DNA of 64,000 nucleotides from Prevotellaceae bacterium HUN156 (GCA_900119285.1 FPIT01000007.1:242695-306694), one strand, 5' to 3'. Positions 45,372-55,631 are shown, numbered from the stretch's first letter. Program-made: numbers and translations. The notes: generated by a model from the sequence alone, not told the origin.

Positions 45372-46994
45372 TTACTTCTTCTCAGCAGCCTTCTTCTGTT
45401 TCAGATGACGTTGCAAAGTCTGCATACACTCTCTACGTGGAATGATCACACTCACGCCATGATAGTTTATCTCCTCTTCGATGGTCTTCTTGATCTCTTC
45501 CATATTCTTGGGCAGAGGGACTACCACCTTCAGATGTTCCTCGCTGACACCCAGACCTTTACAGATAGCTTCAAACTTATTGGTGCCTGCAGAGTCCTGA
45601 CCACCCGTCATTGCAGTAGTAAGGTTGTCAGAGATGATAACTGTAATGTCGGCATTCTCGTTGACTGCATCCAGCAAGCCCGTCATACCACTATGGGTAA
45701 AGGTAGAGTCACCGATAATAGCAAGAGAAGGCCACTGACCTGCATCACTCGCACCCTTTGCCATAGTGATAGAGGCACCCATGTCTACACAAGAGTGGAT
45801 AGCTTTGTAGGGAGGCAGGAAGCCAAGCGTATAACAACCGATATCACCAAACACACGAGCGTTAGGATAACCCAGCAACACTTCGTTGAGCGCAGCATAG
45901 ACATCGCGGTGACCACATCCCTGACACAATGCAGGTGGACGAGATACGACATCTTCGCAGGGAGCGAAACCGGTTGAAAGGTCAAAATTGGAAGATGAAA
46001 GTTGTGCGATTGCCTTCTTCACCAAATCTGGATTCAACTCGCCTGTACGAGGAAGTGTTCCATCCAACTTACCACGAATAGTCTTCATATCAGCAACACC
46101 ACGCACGATATCCTCAATAAATGGCTGACCTTCCTCACAGATAAGCACCTGTTCACAAGTTTCCATCAGCTGACGAACCAATCGTTTGGGCAAAGGATAC
46201 TGACTAATTTTCAGCACAGAATAAGGACAACCATTGGGGAAGCATTCCTTCAGATAGTTATAGGCAATACCACTGGCAACGATACCCAGCGAATGGTCCG
46301 TCCCTTCCTCATACCTATTATATATACTGTCTGTAGCCATTTGTTCTAACTGTGGCTGCTGAGCAGTAACGATGTCATTACGCTTACGAGCAAAGGCAGG
46401 CAGCAAAACCCAGTTAGATGCTTTCGCGTTATAGTTAAGCTCATTCTGATGGCGAGGTGTATCAGCAAGTTCAACAACAGCACGCGAGTGAGCCATACGA
46501 GTAGTAACACGCATTAGGATAGGCAACTGCAATTGCTCCGACAGGTCGTATGCCATTGCCATCATGTTGTAAGCTTCCTGCTGAGTGCTTGGCTCTAACG
46601 TAGGAATCATGGCAAACTTACCATAGAAGCGAGAGTCTTGTTCATCCTGACTAGAATGCATTGATGGGTCATCAGCCACCAATACAACGATACCACCATT
46701 GGTACCAGTCATTGCTGAGTTGACAAACGGGTCGGCACATACATTCAAGCCGACATGCTTCATACATACCAGCGCACGCTTACCCATATACGACATACCC
46801 AATGCAGCCTCCATAGCCGTCTTCTCGTTGGTTGACCAACGGCTATGTACGCCACGCTCTTTAGCCAGTGGCGACAATTGGATATACTCGGTAATCTCGG
46901 TTGACGGAGTACCTGGATAAGCATATACGCCACTCAGTCCCGCATCAAGGGCACCCTGTGCGATAGCTTCATCTCCTAATAAGAGTTTCTTCAT
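45372..46994 (-). CDS. iorA: Indolepyruvate:ferredoxin oxidoreductase, alpha subunit
   Basis: 540 aa. N-terminal pyrimidine-binding domain (GDEAIAQGALDAGLSGVYAYPGTPSTEI), then the thiamine-diphosphate domain near residue 370 (PALCQGCGHRDVY; GDIGCYTLG; GDSTFTHSGMTGL). Archaeal IorA (about 620-650 aa) ends in a domain with two [4Fe-4S] clusters. Here the protein stops after VIIPRRECMQTL plus a basic tail, so that domain is absent. It heads the operon iorA-iorB-aminotransferase. Confidence 0.92.
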   Translation of the reverse strand: MKKLLLGDEAIAQGALDAGLSGVYAYPGTPSTEITEYIQLSPLAKERGVHSRWSTNEKTAMEAALGMSYMGKRALVCMKHVGLNVCADPFVNSAMTGTNGGIVVLVADDPSMHSSQDEQDSRFYGKFAMIPTLEPSTQQEAYNMMAMAYDLSEQLQLPILMRVTTRMAHSRAVVELADTPRHQNELNYNAKASNWVLLPAFARKRNDIVTAQQPQLEQMATDSIYNRYEEGTDHSLGIVASGIAYNYLKECFPNGCPYSVLKISQYPLPKRLVRQLMETCEQVLICEEGQPFIEDIVRGVADMKTIRGKLDGTLPRTGELNPDLVKKAIAQLSSSNFDLSTGFAPCEDVVSRPPALCQGCGHRDVYAALNEVLLGYPNARVFGDIGCYTLGFLPPYKAIHSCVDMGASITMAKGASDAGQWPSLAIIGDSTFTHSGMTGLLDAVNENADITVIISDNLTTAMTGGQDSAGTNKFEAICKGLGVSEEHLKVVVPLPKNMEEIKKTIEEEINYHGVSVIIPRRECMQTLQRHLKQKKAAEKK

Positions 46995-47032
46995 ATTTTC
47001 TCTAGCTAATGGTTATTCTGATAAATTTCAGG

Positions 47033-47040
47033 CAAAATTA
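47033..47040 (-). promoter_or_regulatory. -7 box of iorA operon
   Basis: TAATTTTG on the minus strand, 38 bp before the iorA ATG. Confidence 0.55.
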
Positions 47041-47062
47041 CTAATTTAATTTCAAAACAACA

Positions 47063-47103
47063 AAAAAAGTGCCGCAAACCTTACGGTCTGCAGCACTTTT
47101 TTA
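47063..47103 (-). terminator. Terminator after rplT
   Basis: AAAAAAGTGCCGCA and TGCAGCACTTTTTT form a stem with one mismatch around a CTTACGG-containing loop, with A and T runs on both sides. It ends the infC-rpmI-rplT operon. Confidence 0.85.
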
Positions 47104-47127
47104 TGTGTCGCTTAATAACGAATGCGT

Positions 47128-47472
47128 TTACTTTACCTTAGCTACGATAGCCTTGAAAGCCTCGGGGTTGTTCAGAGCCAGGTCGGCGAGAACCTTACGG
47201 TTGATCTCGATACCAGCCTTAGCGAGCTTACCCATGAGAGCAGAGTAGCTCAGACCCTCCATACGAGCGGCAGCGTTGATACGCTGAATCCACAATGAAC
47301 GGAAGCTGCGCTTCTTGTTTTTACGATCGCGATAAGCGTAGGTAAGACCCTTCTCCCAAGTGTTCTTGGCTACTGTCCAAACATTCTTGCGGGCACCATA
47401 GTAACCGCGAGTGAGTTTCAGAATTCTTTTACGTTTTGCTCTTGATGCAACGTGATTGACTGATCTTGGCAT
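47128..47472 (-). CDS. rplT: Ribosomal protein L20
   Basis: 114 aa, normal length. Begins [20 protein letters not shown], with [16 protein letters not shown] and the globular half [15 protein letters not shown]. It binds 23S rRNA early in large-subunit assembly. Third gene of the infC-rpmI-rplT operon, 37 nt after rpmI. Confidence 0.98.
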   Translation of the reverse strand: MPRSVNHVASRAKRKRILKLTRGYYGARKNVWTVAKNTWEKGLTYAYRDRKNKKRSFRSLWIQRINAAARMEGLSYSALMGKLAKAGIEINRKVLADLALNNPEAFKAIVAKVK

Positions 47473-47509
47473 AGTTTTCTTTACTTTTTAATGTTTGACA
47501 ATAGGTGAA

Positions 47510-47707
47510 TTAACGGAGACACAACAGGTCACGAACCTGCTTCATGTTTGTTACGTCAACGAGTGTTGAACCTACCAAGTTGCGCTTCTGCTTCTTGGTC
47601 TTCTTAGTCAGAATGTGACTGTGGTAAGCATGATGTCTCTTGATCTTACCTGTACCGGTGAATGCGAATCTCTTCTTTGCACCGGAATTTGTCTTTACTT
47701 TTGGCAT
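47510..47707 (-). CDS. rpmI: Ribosomal protein L35
   Basis: 65 aa, highly basic, [20 protein letters not shown]; matches bacterial L35 in length and sequence. Second gene of the operon, 88 nt downstream of infC. Confidence 0.97.
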   Translation of the reverse strand: MPKVKTNSGAKKRFAFTGTGKIKRHHAYHSHILTKKTKKQKRNLVGSTLVDVTNMKQVRDLLCLR

Positions 47708-47795
47708 TGTTTTTAAAAATTTAAATTGTTATTAAATATCGGCAGCTACGCATATACCGGGCGCGCCACCTTGTTTCTTTTCTACTTATTGAGAA

Positions 47796-48497
47796 TTAAT
47801 CCTCGTTCTCTGTCAGCTTCTTCAGCGCATCAGCACTGATTTTTGCATTGGCAAGCAGGCCACCATTTGCTGGAGCTTCTGCATCTACCTCTGCACGCTG
47901 CTGACGACTAGCCTCTTTAGCATCAGCCTCTGCAGCTTCGCGATCACGAGCCTGCTGACTCTTCTTTGCAGCACCGGCTTTCTTAGGAGCCAGATAGAGG
48001 AACATCTTCTTTCCTTCCAATGAAGGCATGCCTTCTACCTTACCATACTCCTCCAAGTCGTTTGCAAAACGCAACAGGAGTACTTCGCCCTGTTCTTTGA
48101 ACAAGATACTGCGACCACGGAAGAATACGTACGCACGTACCTTATTACCATCTTCGAGGAATTCCTTAGCGTGCTTCAGCTTAAACTGATAGTCATGCTC
48201 ATCGGTTTGAGGTCCGAAACGGATTTCCTTCACCTCTACCTTCACCTGCTTCGCCTTCATTTCTTTCTGGCGCTTCTTCTGCTGATAGAGGAATTTCGAA
48301 TAGTCGATCAAACGACATACTGGTGGATTCGCATTAGGCGAAATTTCTACAAGGTCTACGCCCTGCTCGCGAGCCATATCTAATGCCTGACGAGTAGGAA
48401 CGACGGTGCTTCCACCCTCGCCTACAATGCGCACTTCACGTACTCGTATCTGTTCGTTGACACGGTACTGGTTCTTCATGTTGTCGTTCTTCATCAA
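47796..48497 (-). CDS. infC: Translation initiation factor IF-3
   Basis: 233 aa. The canonical part is residues ~9-180: [39 protein letters not shown], and the C-terminal domain with [21 protein letters not shown] ~50-residue tail rich in Ala, Glu and Gln extends beyond the usual end. The start is an ordinary ATG (48497, with more at 48494 and 48479), unlike the AUU start known from Escherichia coli infC, so the exact start is uncertain by a few codons. thrS, often upstream of infC, is not here. Confidence 0.95.
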   Translation of the reverse strand: MMKNDNMKNQYRVNEQIRVREVRIVGEGGSTVVPTRQALDMAREQGVDLVEISPNANPPVCRLIDYSKFLYQQKKRQKEMKAKQVKVEVKEIRFGPQTDEHDYQFKLKHAKEFLEDGNKVRAYVFFRGRSILFKEQGEVLLLRFANDLEEYGKVEGMPSLEGKKMFLYLAPKKAGAAKKSQQARDREAAEADAKEASRQQRAEVDAEAPANGGLLANAKISADALKKLTENED

Positions 48498-48519
48498 CTC
48501 TTTTTTACGAAATCGGGTG

Positions 48520-48527
48520 CAAAGGTA
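48520..48527 (-). promoter_or_regulatory. -7 box of infC operon
   Basis: TACCTTTG on the minus strand, 22 bp upstream of the first infC ATG. Confidence 0.65.
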
Positions 48528-48638
48528 CTAAAAAACGAACAAACCACAAAGAAAATTCTTATTTATTTTCACATCTACTTGTCTTTTTCTCGGAATAATT
48601 GTCTTTTTGCTAAATACTTTAAAATATTGCACAAAAAT

Positions 48639-48670
48639 TTTGTAGATGTGCAGAAAAAGAGTTACCTTTG
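48639..48670 (+). promoter_or_regulatory. Promoter of the acyl-CoA synthetase pair
   Basis: TTTG at 48639-48642, a 20-bp spacer, TACCTTTG at 48663-48670. The ATG at 48694 is 23 bp downstream; an in-frame start at 48646 is upstream of the -7 box and is rejected. Confidence 0.7.
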
Positions 48671-48693
48671 CACAAAATTTTGAAAATTGTGCA

Positions 48694-50352
48694 ATGAACG
48701 ATATACCAAGTTTCAATTCCTACATCGAGAATACGATTAAGGACAACTGGTTGCTCGACGCCTTAACAGACTATAAGAGCACCACCTTGCAGTATCACGA
48801 TGTAGCCCGTAAAATAGAGAAGCTGCACATCATGATGGAGGCAGCAGGTATTCAAAAAGGAGACAGGATAGCTGTGTGCGGACGTAACTCCGCACACTGG
48901 TCAGTGGCTTTTCTTGCCACATTGACCTATGGTGCAGTAACCGTACCTATTCTTCATGAATTTAATGCCGAACAGATTTATAACATCGTCAATCACTCAG
49001 AGTCACGCCTTTTGTTTGTAGGCGACTATGTGGCTCCCACTATTGATGCTGCAGAGATGCCACATTTGGAGGGCATCTTCAATCTGCCCGACTTTTCGCT
49101 ACATACGTCTCGCAACGAACAGTTGACGGATGCCCGTGAGCGTCTGAACGAACTGTTCGGTCATAAGTTTCCCAACGCCTATCGCCAGAAAGACATTCAC
49201 TGGCATCAAGACAGTCCCGAAGAGCTTTGCATGATTAACTACACCTCTGGAACCACAGGTTTCTCTAAAGGTGTCATGCTGCCCTATCGCGCCCTATGGG
49301 GTAATGTGGATTTCTGCCAAAAGCATTTGGGCAATCACATGCCTAAGTTCAGTAATACGCTAAGTATTCTGCCTATGGCTCACATGTACGGCATGGCTAT
49401 TGAGTTCTTGTTCCCCTTCTGCTCTGGCTATCATTTGCACTTCCTCACTCGTCTGCCTTCGCCTGCCATCATTGCCGAGGCTTTCAAGGAAGTAAAGCCC
49501 GACGTAGTTGTAGCTGTACCTCTTATTATTGAGAAGATTATCCGCAAGCGTGTGTTTCCCAAAATACAGAGCAACGCCATTAAGATATTGCTGCAGATGC
49601 CTGTCGTATCAAAGAAAGTTAAGGAGCGCATCTGTCGCGAAGTATATGCTGCCTTTGGTGGAAAAGCCTATGAGATTATTGTAGGTGGCGCACCTCTCAA
49701 TCAGGAGATTGAACAGTTCCTGAAAGGCATCGACTTCCCCATCACCGTTGGTTATGGCACGACCGAGTGTGCGCCGCTTATTTCCTATAGCGACTACCAC
49801 GACTTTATGCCAGGCTCTTGTGGTACTCCCCTGCCTAGTATGGAGGTAAAGATTGACTCTAACGATCCACAGAATGTGGAGGGTGAGATTATTACACGAG
49901 GTGTCAACATGATGATGGGCTACTATAAGAACGAGGAAGCCACCCGTCAGGCTATTGATAGTGATGGTTGGTATCATACAGGCGACCTTGCCACCATGTC
50001 AGCAGATGGTCATATCTTTATTCGTGGCCGTCTGAAGAACATGCTCTTAGGAGCCAACGGACAAAACGTATATCCTGAGGAGATAGAAGATAAGCTCAAC
50101 TCGATGCCACTCATCAGCGAGAGTCTGATAGTACAACGTGGTGACAAGTTGGTAGCTCTCGTTCATCCCGACGTAGAGGAGGTAAAGGAAATGGATCTCT
50201 CACAAGAAGAATTGGAGAGCGCCATGGAGCAAAACCGTCAGCAGCTCAACGAGCAGCTGCCCGTATATAGCAAACTACAAGCCTTTGAACTTCAGGAAGA
50301 GGAATTCCAGAAGACACCCAAAAAGAGTATAAAACGCTATTTATATAAATAA
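48694..50352 (+). CDS. AMP-forming acyl-CoA synthetase (first of tandem pair)
   Basis: 552 aa. The AMP-binding motif INYTSGTTGFSKGV, motif GYGTTECAPLIS, the hinge motif WYHTGDLATM and the C-terminal lysine in KTPKKSIKRY identify a long-chain acyl-CoA synthetase-like ligase (acid + ATP + CoA). Likely substrates are fatty acids, possibly aryl acids given the nearby iorAB, but neither is shown by the sequence. The next gene, 6 nt away, is a close paralogue. Confidence 0.9.
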   Translation: MNDIPSFNSYIENTIKDNWLLDALTDYKSTTLQYHDVARKIEKLHIMMEAAGIQKGDRIAVCGRNSAHWSVAFLATLTYGAVTVPILHEFNAEQIYNIVNHSESRLLFVGDYVAPTIDAAEMPHLEGIFNLPDFSLHTSRNEQLTDARERLNELFGHKFPNAYRQKDIHWHQDSPEELCMINYTSGTTGFSKGVMLPYRALWGNVDFCQKHLGNHMPKFSNTLSILPMAHMYGMAIEFLFPFCSGYHLHFLTRLPSPAIIAEAFKEVKPDVVVAVPLIIEKIIRKRVFPKIQSNAIKILLQMPVVSKKVKERICREVYAAFGGKAYEIIVGGAPLNQEIEQFLKGIDFPITVGYGTTECAPLISYSDYHDFMPGSCGTPLPSMEVKIDSNDPQNVEGEIITRGVNMMMGYYKNEEATRQAIDSDGWYHTGDLATMSADGHIFIRGRLKNMLLGANGQNVYPEEIEDKLNSMPLISESLIVQRGDKLVALVHPDVEEVKEMDLSQEELESAMEQNRQQLNEQLPVYSKLQAFELQEEEFQKTPKKSIKRYLYK

Positions 50353-50358
50353 GGTATT

Positions 50359-52020
50359 ATGGAAAACGTACCCAGCTTTAATCAATTGATTCAAAAAAGC
50401 ATCATCGACAACTGGGATCTTGATGCACTGACAGACTACAAGGGAGCCACCTTGCAATACCATGATGTGGCTCGCAAAATAGAAAAGCTACACATTCTGT
50501 TCGAGAACTGTGGAGTGACAAAGGGCGATAAGATTGCCCTTTGCGGACGTAATAGCAGCCAGTGGGCTGTGGCTTTCCTTGCCACCCTCACCTATGGTGC
50601 TATTGCCGTACCCATCCTTCACGAGTTTATGGCCGAGCAGATTCACAACATTGTTAACCACTCTGATGCGAAGTTGCTCTTTGTTGGTGACCATGTGGCC
50701 ACTCAGATTGACCCCATGCAGATGCCCCACCTTGAGGGTATCATCAACAACCCTGACTACTCGCTCATGTTGTCGCGTACCGACAAGCTGACCTATGCCC
50801 GCGAGCACCTTAACGAGCTCTACGGCAAGAAGTTCCCCAAATATTTCCGTAAGGAACACGTCAAATACTATACCGAGGCTAACGGCGATGAGCTGGCAAT
50901 GATTAACTACACCTCAGGAACCACTGGTTTCTCTAAGGGTGTAATGATTCCCTATCGTGCCATGTGGTCAAACTACGACTTTGCCGAGCATGTATTGGGT
51001 AAGATTATCGGTCGCAACGACCGCATCATCTCTATCCTGCCTATGGCCCACATGTATGGTATGGCATTCGAATTCCTTTTCGAATTCCTCCACGGCTGTC
51101 ATGTTTACTACCTCAACCGCATCCCCTCGCCAGCCATCATCGCACAGGCTTTCGCTGACATCAAGCCGAAGATTATCATCGCTGTGCCCTTGGTTATCGA
51201 GAAGATTATCCGCAAGAAGGTATTCCCCAAGATACAAAACAACCGCATGCGCCTGCTGCTCAATATGCCAGTCATCTCAAAGAAGGTGCGCCACATGATT
51301 TGCCAGGAGGTTGTCAAGGCCTTTGGCGGCGAACTCTACGAGGTAATTATTGGCGGTGCAGCCTTCAATCAGGAGGTAGAGTCATTCCTCAAGCGCATCG
51401 AGTTCCCCTACACCGTAGGTTATGGAGCCACCGAGTGTGCACCTATCATCTGCTATCGCGACTGGCAAACCTTCAAGCAGGGCTCTTGCGGACAAGCCGC
51501 CTATCACATGCAGGTAAAGATCAATTCTTCTAATCCCGCTAAGGTCCCTGGCGAGATTCTGACCAAAGGTCTTAACACGATGCTGGGCTACTATAAGAAC
51601 GACGAGGCCACTCGCGAAGTTCTTGACAACGAAGGCTGGTATCATACGGGCGACCTCGGCACGATGGATGCTGACGGCAACGTATTTATTAATGGCCGTT
51701 CAAAGAATATGTTGCTTGGTCCCAGCGGACAAAACATCTACCCAGAGGAGATTGAAGATAAGCTCAACTCTATGGCAATGGTAGTAGAAAGTGTTGTTGT
51801 ACAGCGCGACAACAAGCTCGTAGGTCTTGTATATCCCGACTACGACGAAGCCAAGAACATGCGCTTCAACGAGGAAGACATCAAGAACATCATGGAGCAG
51901 AACCGCCTGCAGCTCAACGAGCTCTTGCCTGCCTATGAGAAGATTACCGAAATAGAGATACGCCAAGAAGAGTTCGAAAAGACTCCTAAGCGCAGCATCA
52001 AGCGCTTCCTCTACACCTAA
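50359..52020 (+). CDS. AMP-forming acyl-CoA synthetase (second of tandem pair)
   Basis: 553 aa, the same length and domain order as its neighbour, with INYTSGTTGFSKGVM, GYGATECAPIIC, WYHTGDLGTM and KTPKRSIKRFLY. Long identical runs (e.g. DALTDYK, LQYHDVARKIEKLHI, SPAIIA, VIEKIIRK) show a tandem duplication. It is co-transcribed with the first copy. Divergence is spread over the protein, so substrate difference is possible. Confidence 0.9.
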   Translation: MENVPSFNQLIQKSIIDNWDLDALTDYKGATLQYHDVARKIEKLHILFENCGVTKGDKIALCGRNSSQWAVAFLATLTYGAIAVPILHEFMAEQIHNIVNHSDAKLLFVGDHVATQIDPMQMPHLEGIINNPDYSLMLSRTDKLTYAREHLNELYGKKFPKYFRKEHVKYYTEANGDELAMINYTSGTTGFSKGVMIPYRAMWSNYDFAEHVLGKIIGRNDRIISILPMAHMYGMAFEFLFEFLHGCHVYYLNRIPSPAIIAQAFADIKPKIIIAVPLVIEKIIRKKVFPKIQNNRMRLLLNMPVISKKVRHMICQEVVKAFGGELYEVIIGGAAFNQEVESFLKRIEFPYTVGYGATECAPIICYRDWQTFKQGSCGQAAYHMQVKINSSNPAKVPGEILTKGLNTMLGYYKNDEATREVLDNEGWYHTGDLGTMDADGNVFINGRSKNMLLGPSGQNIYPEEIEDKLNSMAMVVESVVVQRDNKLVGLVYPDYDEAKNMRFNEEDIKNIMEQNRLQLNELLPAYEKITEIEIRQEEFEKTPKRSIKRFLYT

Positions 52021-52041
52021 CGAATTCCCTAACAATTTAAT

Positions 52042-54210
52042 TTATCTCATTGCCCCTAACATCAGACGAACCTCATCGTAGGTGACGTCTGGTGGACAAA
52101 GGGCTTTGATGTCTGTAGTAGTGGCACCATCACCTGCCATGTGTATAGCCTGTAAGATGGTCTGCTGATGATCTGTAGGCACAAGTTCGTCAAGCGTAAT
52201 CTCACCCGTTGGGATATAGCGTGCCAAATGTCCAAAGATGGTCCCCAACGTCAGACTGCGTTCACGTGCTATTAATTCCGGTGTCTTTCCCTCTTTGAAG
52301 AGTTGATAGCTGATAACCCAAGTTTTCTCTTTCTTAGGTTTAGCTTCTTTGACGGTCTTTGTTTTCCGTTCTCTTTTCTTCTTTAATACTTGTTCGTCCA
52401 TAGCATCCAGCTGAGAGTGCTGTTTCTGACGCAGATAGTCGGCTATGGTAAAGGTATGTTCCGTCATTTGCTGCAACAAGTAGCGACGCGAGAGCCATGC
52501 TTGTTGCAGGTCTGTATAGTTCTCTGTAAGGCGCTTCATTGCCACCTTATTCTGCGACTTCACATCAGGTACTAACGACAGTGGTTTCTGTAGAATCTTC
52601 TCCAGCGTCTGTTCAAAGTAGGCAGCACTCCGTTTCACGCGTTCCAAGAAAGCGTCCTCTCGCAATGCCTCTATCTTCATCTGTTGAATCTTCGCTAACC
52701 ACTTGTCTGCAACGACATTCACCTGTTGCTTATATTCCTCCAATGCTCGTTTATGCAACTCGGCAATATCCGTATGACTACGATAGAAAAATTCTATGAT
52801 GATACGTCCCAGATATTCCTCACGATAGAAGATATCCTTGAAGTCAAACAATTCCATCAACAGATAGCGATAGTATTCATCCTTCAGTGTCGGAAGCTGT
52901 TTGATACTCTCTTGTGCAGCCACCTCCTGATGGGTGATATACGCATCCACTCGTTGGTCATTAATAATAGCCTTAGCAGGAATTTCCGATGCCAGCATCA
53001 TTCCTTCAAGTGTCTTACAACGACTCAGTGCCACATACACCTGTCCTGGAGCAAACGACAGACTGGCGTCAATGATAGCACGCTCAAAGGTTAGCCCCTG
53101 ACTCTTATGAATTGTGATAGCCCATGCCAAGCGCAATGGCAATTGTGCAAATTTGCCAAGCACCTCTGTTTCTATTTCGCGTGTCTCTTCATTCAGCGTA
53201 TAGCGAGCATTCTCCCACTCCAGCGGTTCCACCTCTATAGCTTCATCATCACCAGAACAATATACCAACAGACGATTTTCCTCAGCAAGCGTCACATGAC
53301 CAATGCGCCCATTATAGTAGCGGTGTTCACCAGAAGGGTCGTTCTTCACAAACATCACCTGCGCTCCCACCTTCAGTGTGAGTGTTTCTGCTGTAGGATA
53401 AGAATAGTCTGGGAAGGTACCCTCTATTCTTGCCTGATATTGACACGCCCGCCCTGATAGTTTCTGTAGTTCCGACTCATTATAGTTATTCGCCATCTGA
53501 TTGTGGGTAGTTAGGCGAATATATCCCTCTTCCGGCTTCGGAATGAAGGTAGGCTGATAGCGACTGTTCAGCAGTGCGAGGTCTTCCGCAGTGGTTTGTC
53601 CCTCGCGGATATGGTTCAACAGTGTCAGGAAAGTATCATCCTGTTGACGATACACCTTCTCCAGTTGTATGGTGACATAGTCTATCTGTGACAACGCTTT
53701 CGACCCAAAGAAATAGGGTGTATCGTAATACTGACTGAGCATTTGCTCATCTTCAGGTGTCACAACAGGCGTCAACTGCTGCAAGTCACCTATCATCAGC
53801 AACTGCACACCACCAAAGGGCTTATAGCGATCACGGAAACGGCGCAGCACACTGTCAATAGCATCCAGCAGATCGCTGCGCACCATAGATATCTCGTCAA
53901 TAATCAGCAAGTCGAGCGAAGAAATAATCTTTCGTTTCTCTTTACCGAAGTCAAACTTACTCTTGATTTGTGCGTTGGGTACAAAGGGAGAAAACGGTAG
54001 TTGAAAGAACGAATGAATAGTCATGCCACCAGCATTGATAGCTGCCACACCCGTTGGTGCCACCACAATGCTGCGTTTCGTACTGCGTTCTACCACCATT
54101 TTCAGGAACGTAGTCTTACCCGTTCCTGCTTTACCAGTCAAAAAGATGCTGCGTCCCGTATGTTCCACAAAGTCCCATGCGTTACGCAGCTCCTTATTTT
54201 GTTCTATCAT
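52042..54210 (-). CDS. Pif1-like helicase with C-terminal HTH region
   Basis: 722 aa. Superfamily 1B helicase: Walker A GKAGTGKT (26-33) followed by VVAPTGVAAINAGGMTIHSF, motif II IIDEISMV, GDLQQLTPV, and late motifs RLAWAITIHKSQGLTFERAI and VYVALSRC. Residues ~450-620 are helical; after a Lys/Glu-rich linker the end (WVISYQLFKEGKTPELIARE RSL) looks like the helicase-associated HTH_40-type domain. Pif1 proteins unwind DNA 5' to 3' and resolve G-quadruplexes or stalled forks. It is convergent with the acyl-CoA synthetases. Confidence 0.92.
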   Translation of the reverse strand: MIEQNKELRNAWDFVEHTGRSIFLTGKAGTGKTTFLKMVVERSTKRSIVVAPTGVAAINAGGMTIHSFFQLPFSPFVPNAQIKSKFDFGKEKRKIISSLDLLIIDEISMVRSDLLDAIDSVLRRFRDRYKPFGGVQLLMIGDLQQLTPVVTPEDEQMLSQYYDTPYFFGSKALSQIDYVTIQLEKVYRQQDDTFLTLLNHIREGQTTAEDLALLNSRYQPTFIPKPEEGYIRLTTHNQMANNYNESELQKLSGRACQYQARIEGTFPDYSYPTAETLTLKVGAQVMFVKNDPSGEHRYYNGRIGHVTLAEENRLLVYCSGDDEAIEVEPLEWENARYTLNEETREIETEVLGKFAQLPLRLAWAITIHKSQGLTFERAIIDASLSFAPGQVYVALSRCKTLEGMMLASEIPAKAIINDQRVDAYITHQEVAAQESIKQLPTLKDEYYRYLLMELFDFKDIFYREEYLGRIIIEFFYRSHTDIAELHKRALEEYKQQVNVVADKWLAKIQQMKIEALREDAFLERVKRSAAYFEQTLEKILQKPLSLVPDVKSQNKVAMKRLTENYTDLQQAWLSRRYLLQQMTEHTFTIADYLRQKQHSQLDAMDEQVLKKKRERKTKTVKEAKPKKEKTWVISYQLFKEGKTPELIARERSLTLGTIFGHLARYIPTGEITLDELVPTDHQQTILQAIHMAGDGATTTDIKALCPPDVTYDEVRLMLGAMR

Positions 54211-54230
54211 TATCTGTCTTTCGATATTTC

Positions 54231-55631
54231 TTACTCATCAAGCAAGAAGAGAGGGTCTTCAGGCATTACCATTACAGGCTTCTGCTCAAAGTCTTTCAAT
54301 AACTTCTCTGAAACGTATTTTTTGTCTACTACCAGTCGGAACATATACTCGCGGAACCAGCGTGCGGTCATAATAAGACATCCCTGCTGTCCCCAACTGC
54401 TACCCCATGAGTTCTCCACTTTCCATTTCAGCGGATTGCCCTCTGCATCGAGGTCTACGGCTGTCAGTGTCATGGCGTGGGTAGAACCACTGTCAAAGGT
54501 AGAGATGCGCTCAGCCTTGTTCATATTGAAAGTGGTATTAAACAGCGAAGCATAGTCGAAGTTCTCAGTATCGCAGTAACCGCGCTTACGATCCAGTTGC
54601 TGACCGACATCATAGCTACTATACATCTTGCGACCATCCTTCAATGAGGCGATAGCCAGCTTCTCAATCTCTTCCATAGGCAGATTCAGATACTTCCAGT
54701 TATGTCCATCATATACATGACGGTCATACTCCACCTCGTAGGTCTTATAGTATTCACGACGTGGGTCGTTCATTACCATGATAAACGAGCCGTTCAGCTC
54801 TCCACCGACCGTTTCTTCATAGAAAGACTTTGGTGTATACTTCTTGGCAGGAGTGATAGCCTTGCCGTTCTTATCCTTAAAAGCATAAGTAAACTCCTTC
54901 ACAGGCTCGCCCAGCGTGATAACCAGCATGTGGTAGATCTCGCTCAGCATCTGTGTCTTGCGTTTCTCAATATCCTTGGCTTTCTTTCCGTCAGCCACCA
55001 TCTTGCGCAATTCCAGTCCCTGCTCACGCAACTTTGACTTGATGATTGACGACATCTTAGAGGTGTTATCAGCTGAGTAGGTTTCAGGCTGAATCTCCGT
55101 TGGCACCAGTCCATACTTCTCTGCCAAGTCTGCAACGCCACAGAAAGTACCGCCATCGTTGAGCGGATAGTGGAAGAAGAACTGTACGCGCAGGTCGTCG
55201 ATAGGCTTCTTACCAGTATCAATAACGCCCTGCAACATCAAGTTGGCTTTCTCCAACTGATCCCAGAAGAACAAATAGTCTTGTGAATAGGTAACAGTCA
55301 GTGAATCTGTACGTTTGGCGAGGTTAGAACGTAGCACGTTGAGTCCGCTAAACATCCAGCATCTGCCACTCGACTTCTGGTCGGTAATCGACTGTTTCTT
55401 AGTCTCCACACTGAAATAAGTATCCAGTTCACCTGCATTCTGCTGATTCTTTGCCAAATTATCGATAGCGTTGGCGGCCAGAGCATTACGCAATGCGCGA
55501 TCAGTGGCAGTTGGTGCGTTCTGTTGTTTAATCTGCTGCAGCATCTCCTGCGAGATACCACCATTCTTCGTCTGTGCCGAAGCTACGAGAGTAGCCGTCA
55601 GTAGCAGACCCATCATCATGTTTCTTTTCAT
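54231..55631 (-). CDS. Exported C1B peptidase (bleomycin hydrolase/PepC-like)
   Basis: 466 aa with signal peptide MKRNMMMGLLLTATLVASAQ, unlike the cytoplasmic PepC of Firmicutes. Papain-type triad: C91 in QKSSGRCWMFSGL, H in STHAMTLTAVD and N in VENSWGSSWGQQG. The FHYPLNDGGTF and ADLAEKYGLVP segments are typical of the C1B group. It probably trims peptides in the periplasm or at the surface. Its start overlaps the M48 peptidase stop by 4 nt, so the two peptidases are one operon. Confidence 0.9.
   Translation of the reverse strand: MKRNMMMGLLLTATLVASAQTKNGGISQEMLQQIKQQNAPTATDRALRNALAANAIDNLAKNQQNAGELDTYFSVETKKQSITDQKSSGRCWMFSGLNVLRSNLAKRTDSLTVTYSQDYLFFWDQLEKANLMLQGVIDTGKKPIDDLRVQFFFHYPLNDGGTFCGVADLAEKYGLVPTEIQPETYSADNTSKMSSIIKSKLREQGLELRKMVADGKKAKDIEKRKTQMLSEIYHMLVITLGEPVKEFTYAFKDKNGKAITPAKKYTPKSFYEETVGGELNGSFIMVMNDPRREYYKTYEVEYDRHVYDGHNWKYLNLPMEEIEKLAIASLKDGRKMYSSYDVGQQLDRKRGYCDTENFDYASLFNTTFNMNKAERISTFDSGSTHAMTLTAVDLDAEGNPLKWKVENSWGSSWGQQGCLIMTARWFREYMFRLVVDKKYVSEKLLKDFEQKPVMVMPEDPLFLLDE

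Noticed and set aside
52042..54210. Pif1-like helicase as part of a defence or conjugation module
   Set aside because: Its neighbours are housekeeping genes and peptidases, so a general genome-maintenance role is the simpler reading.
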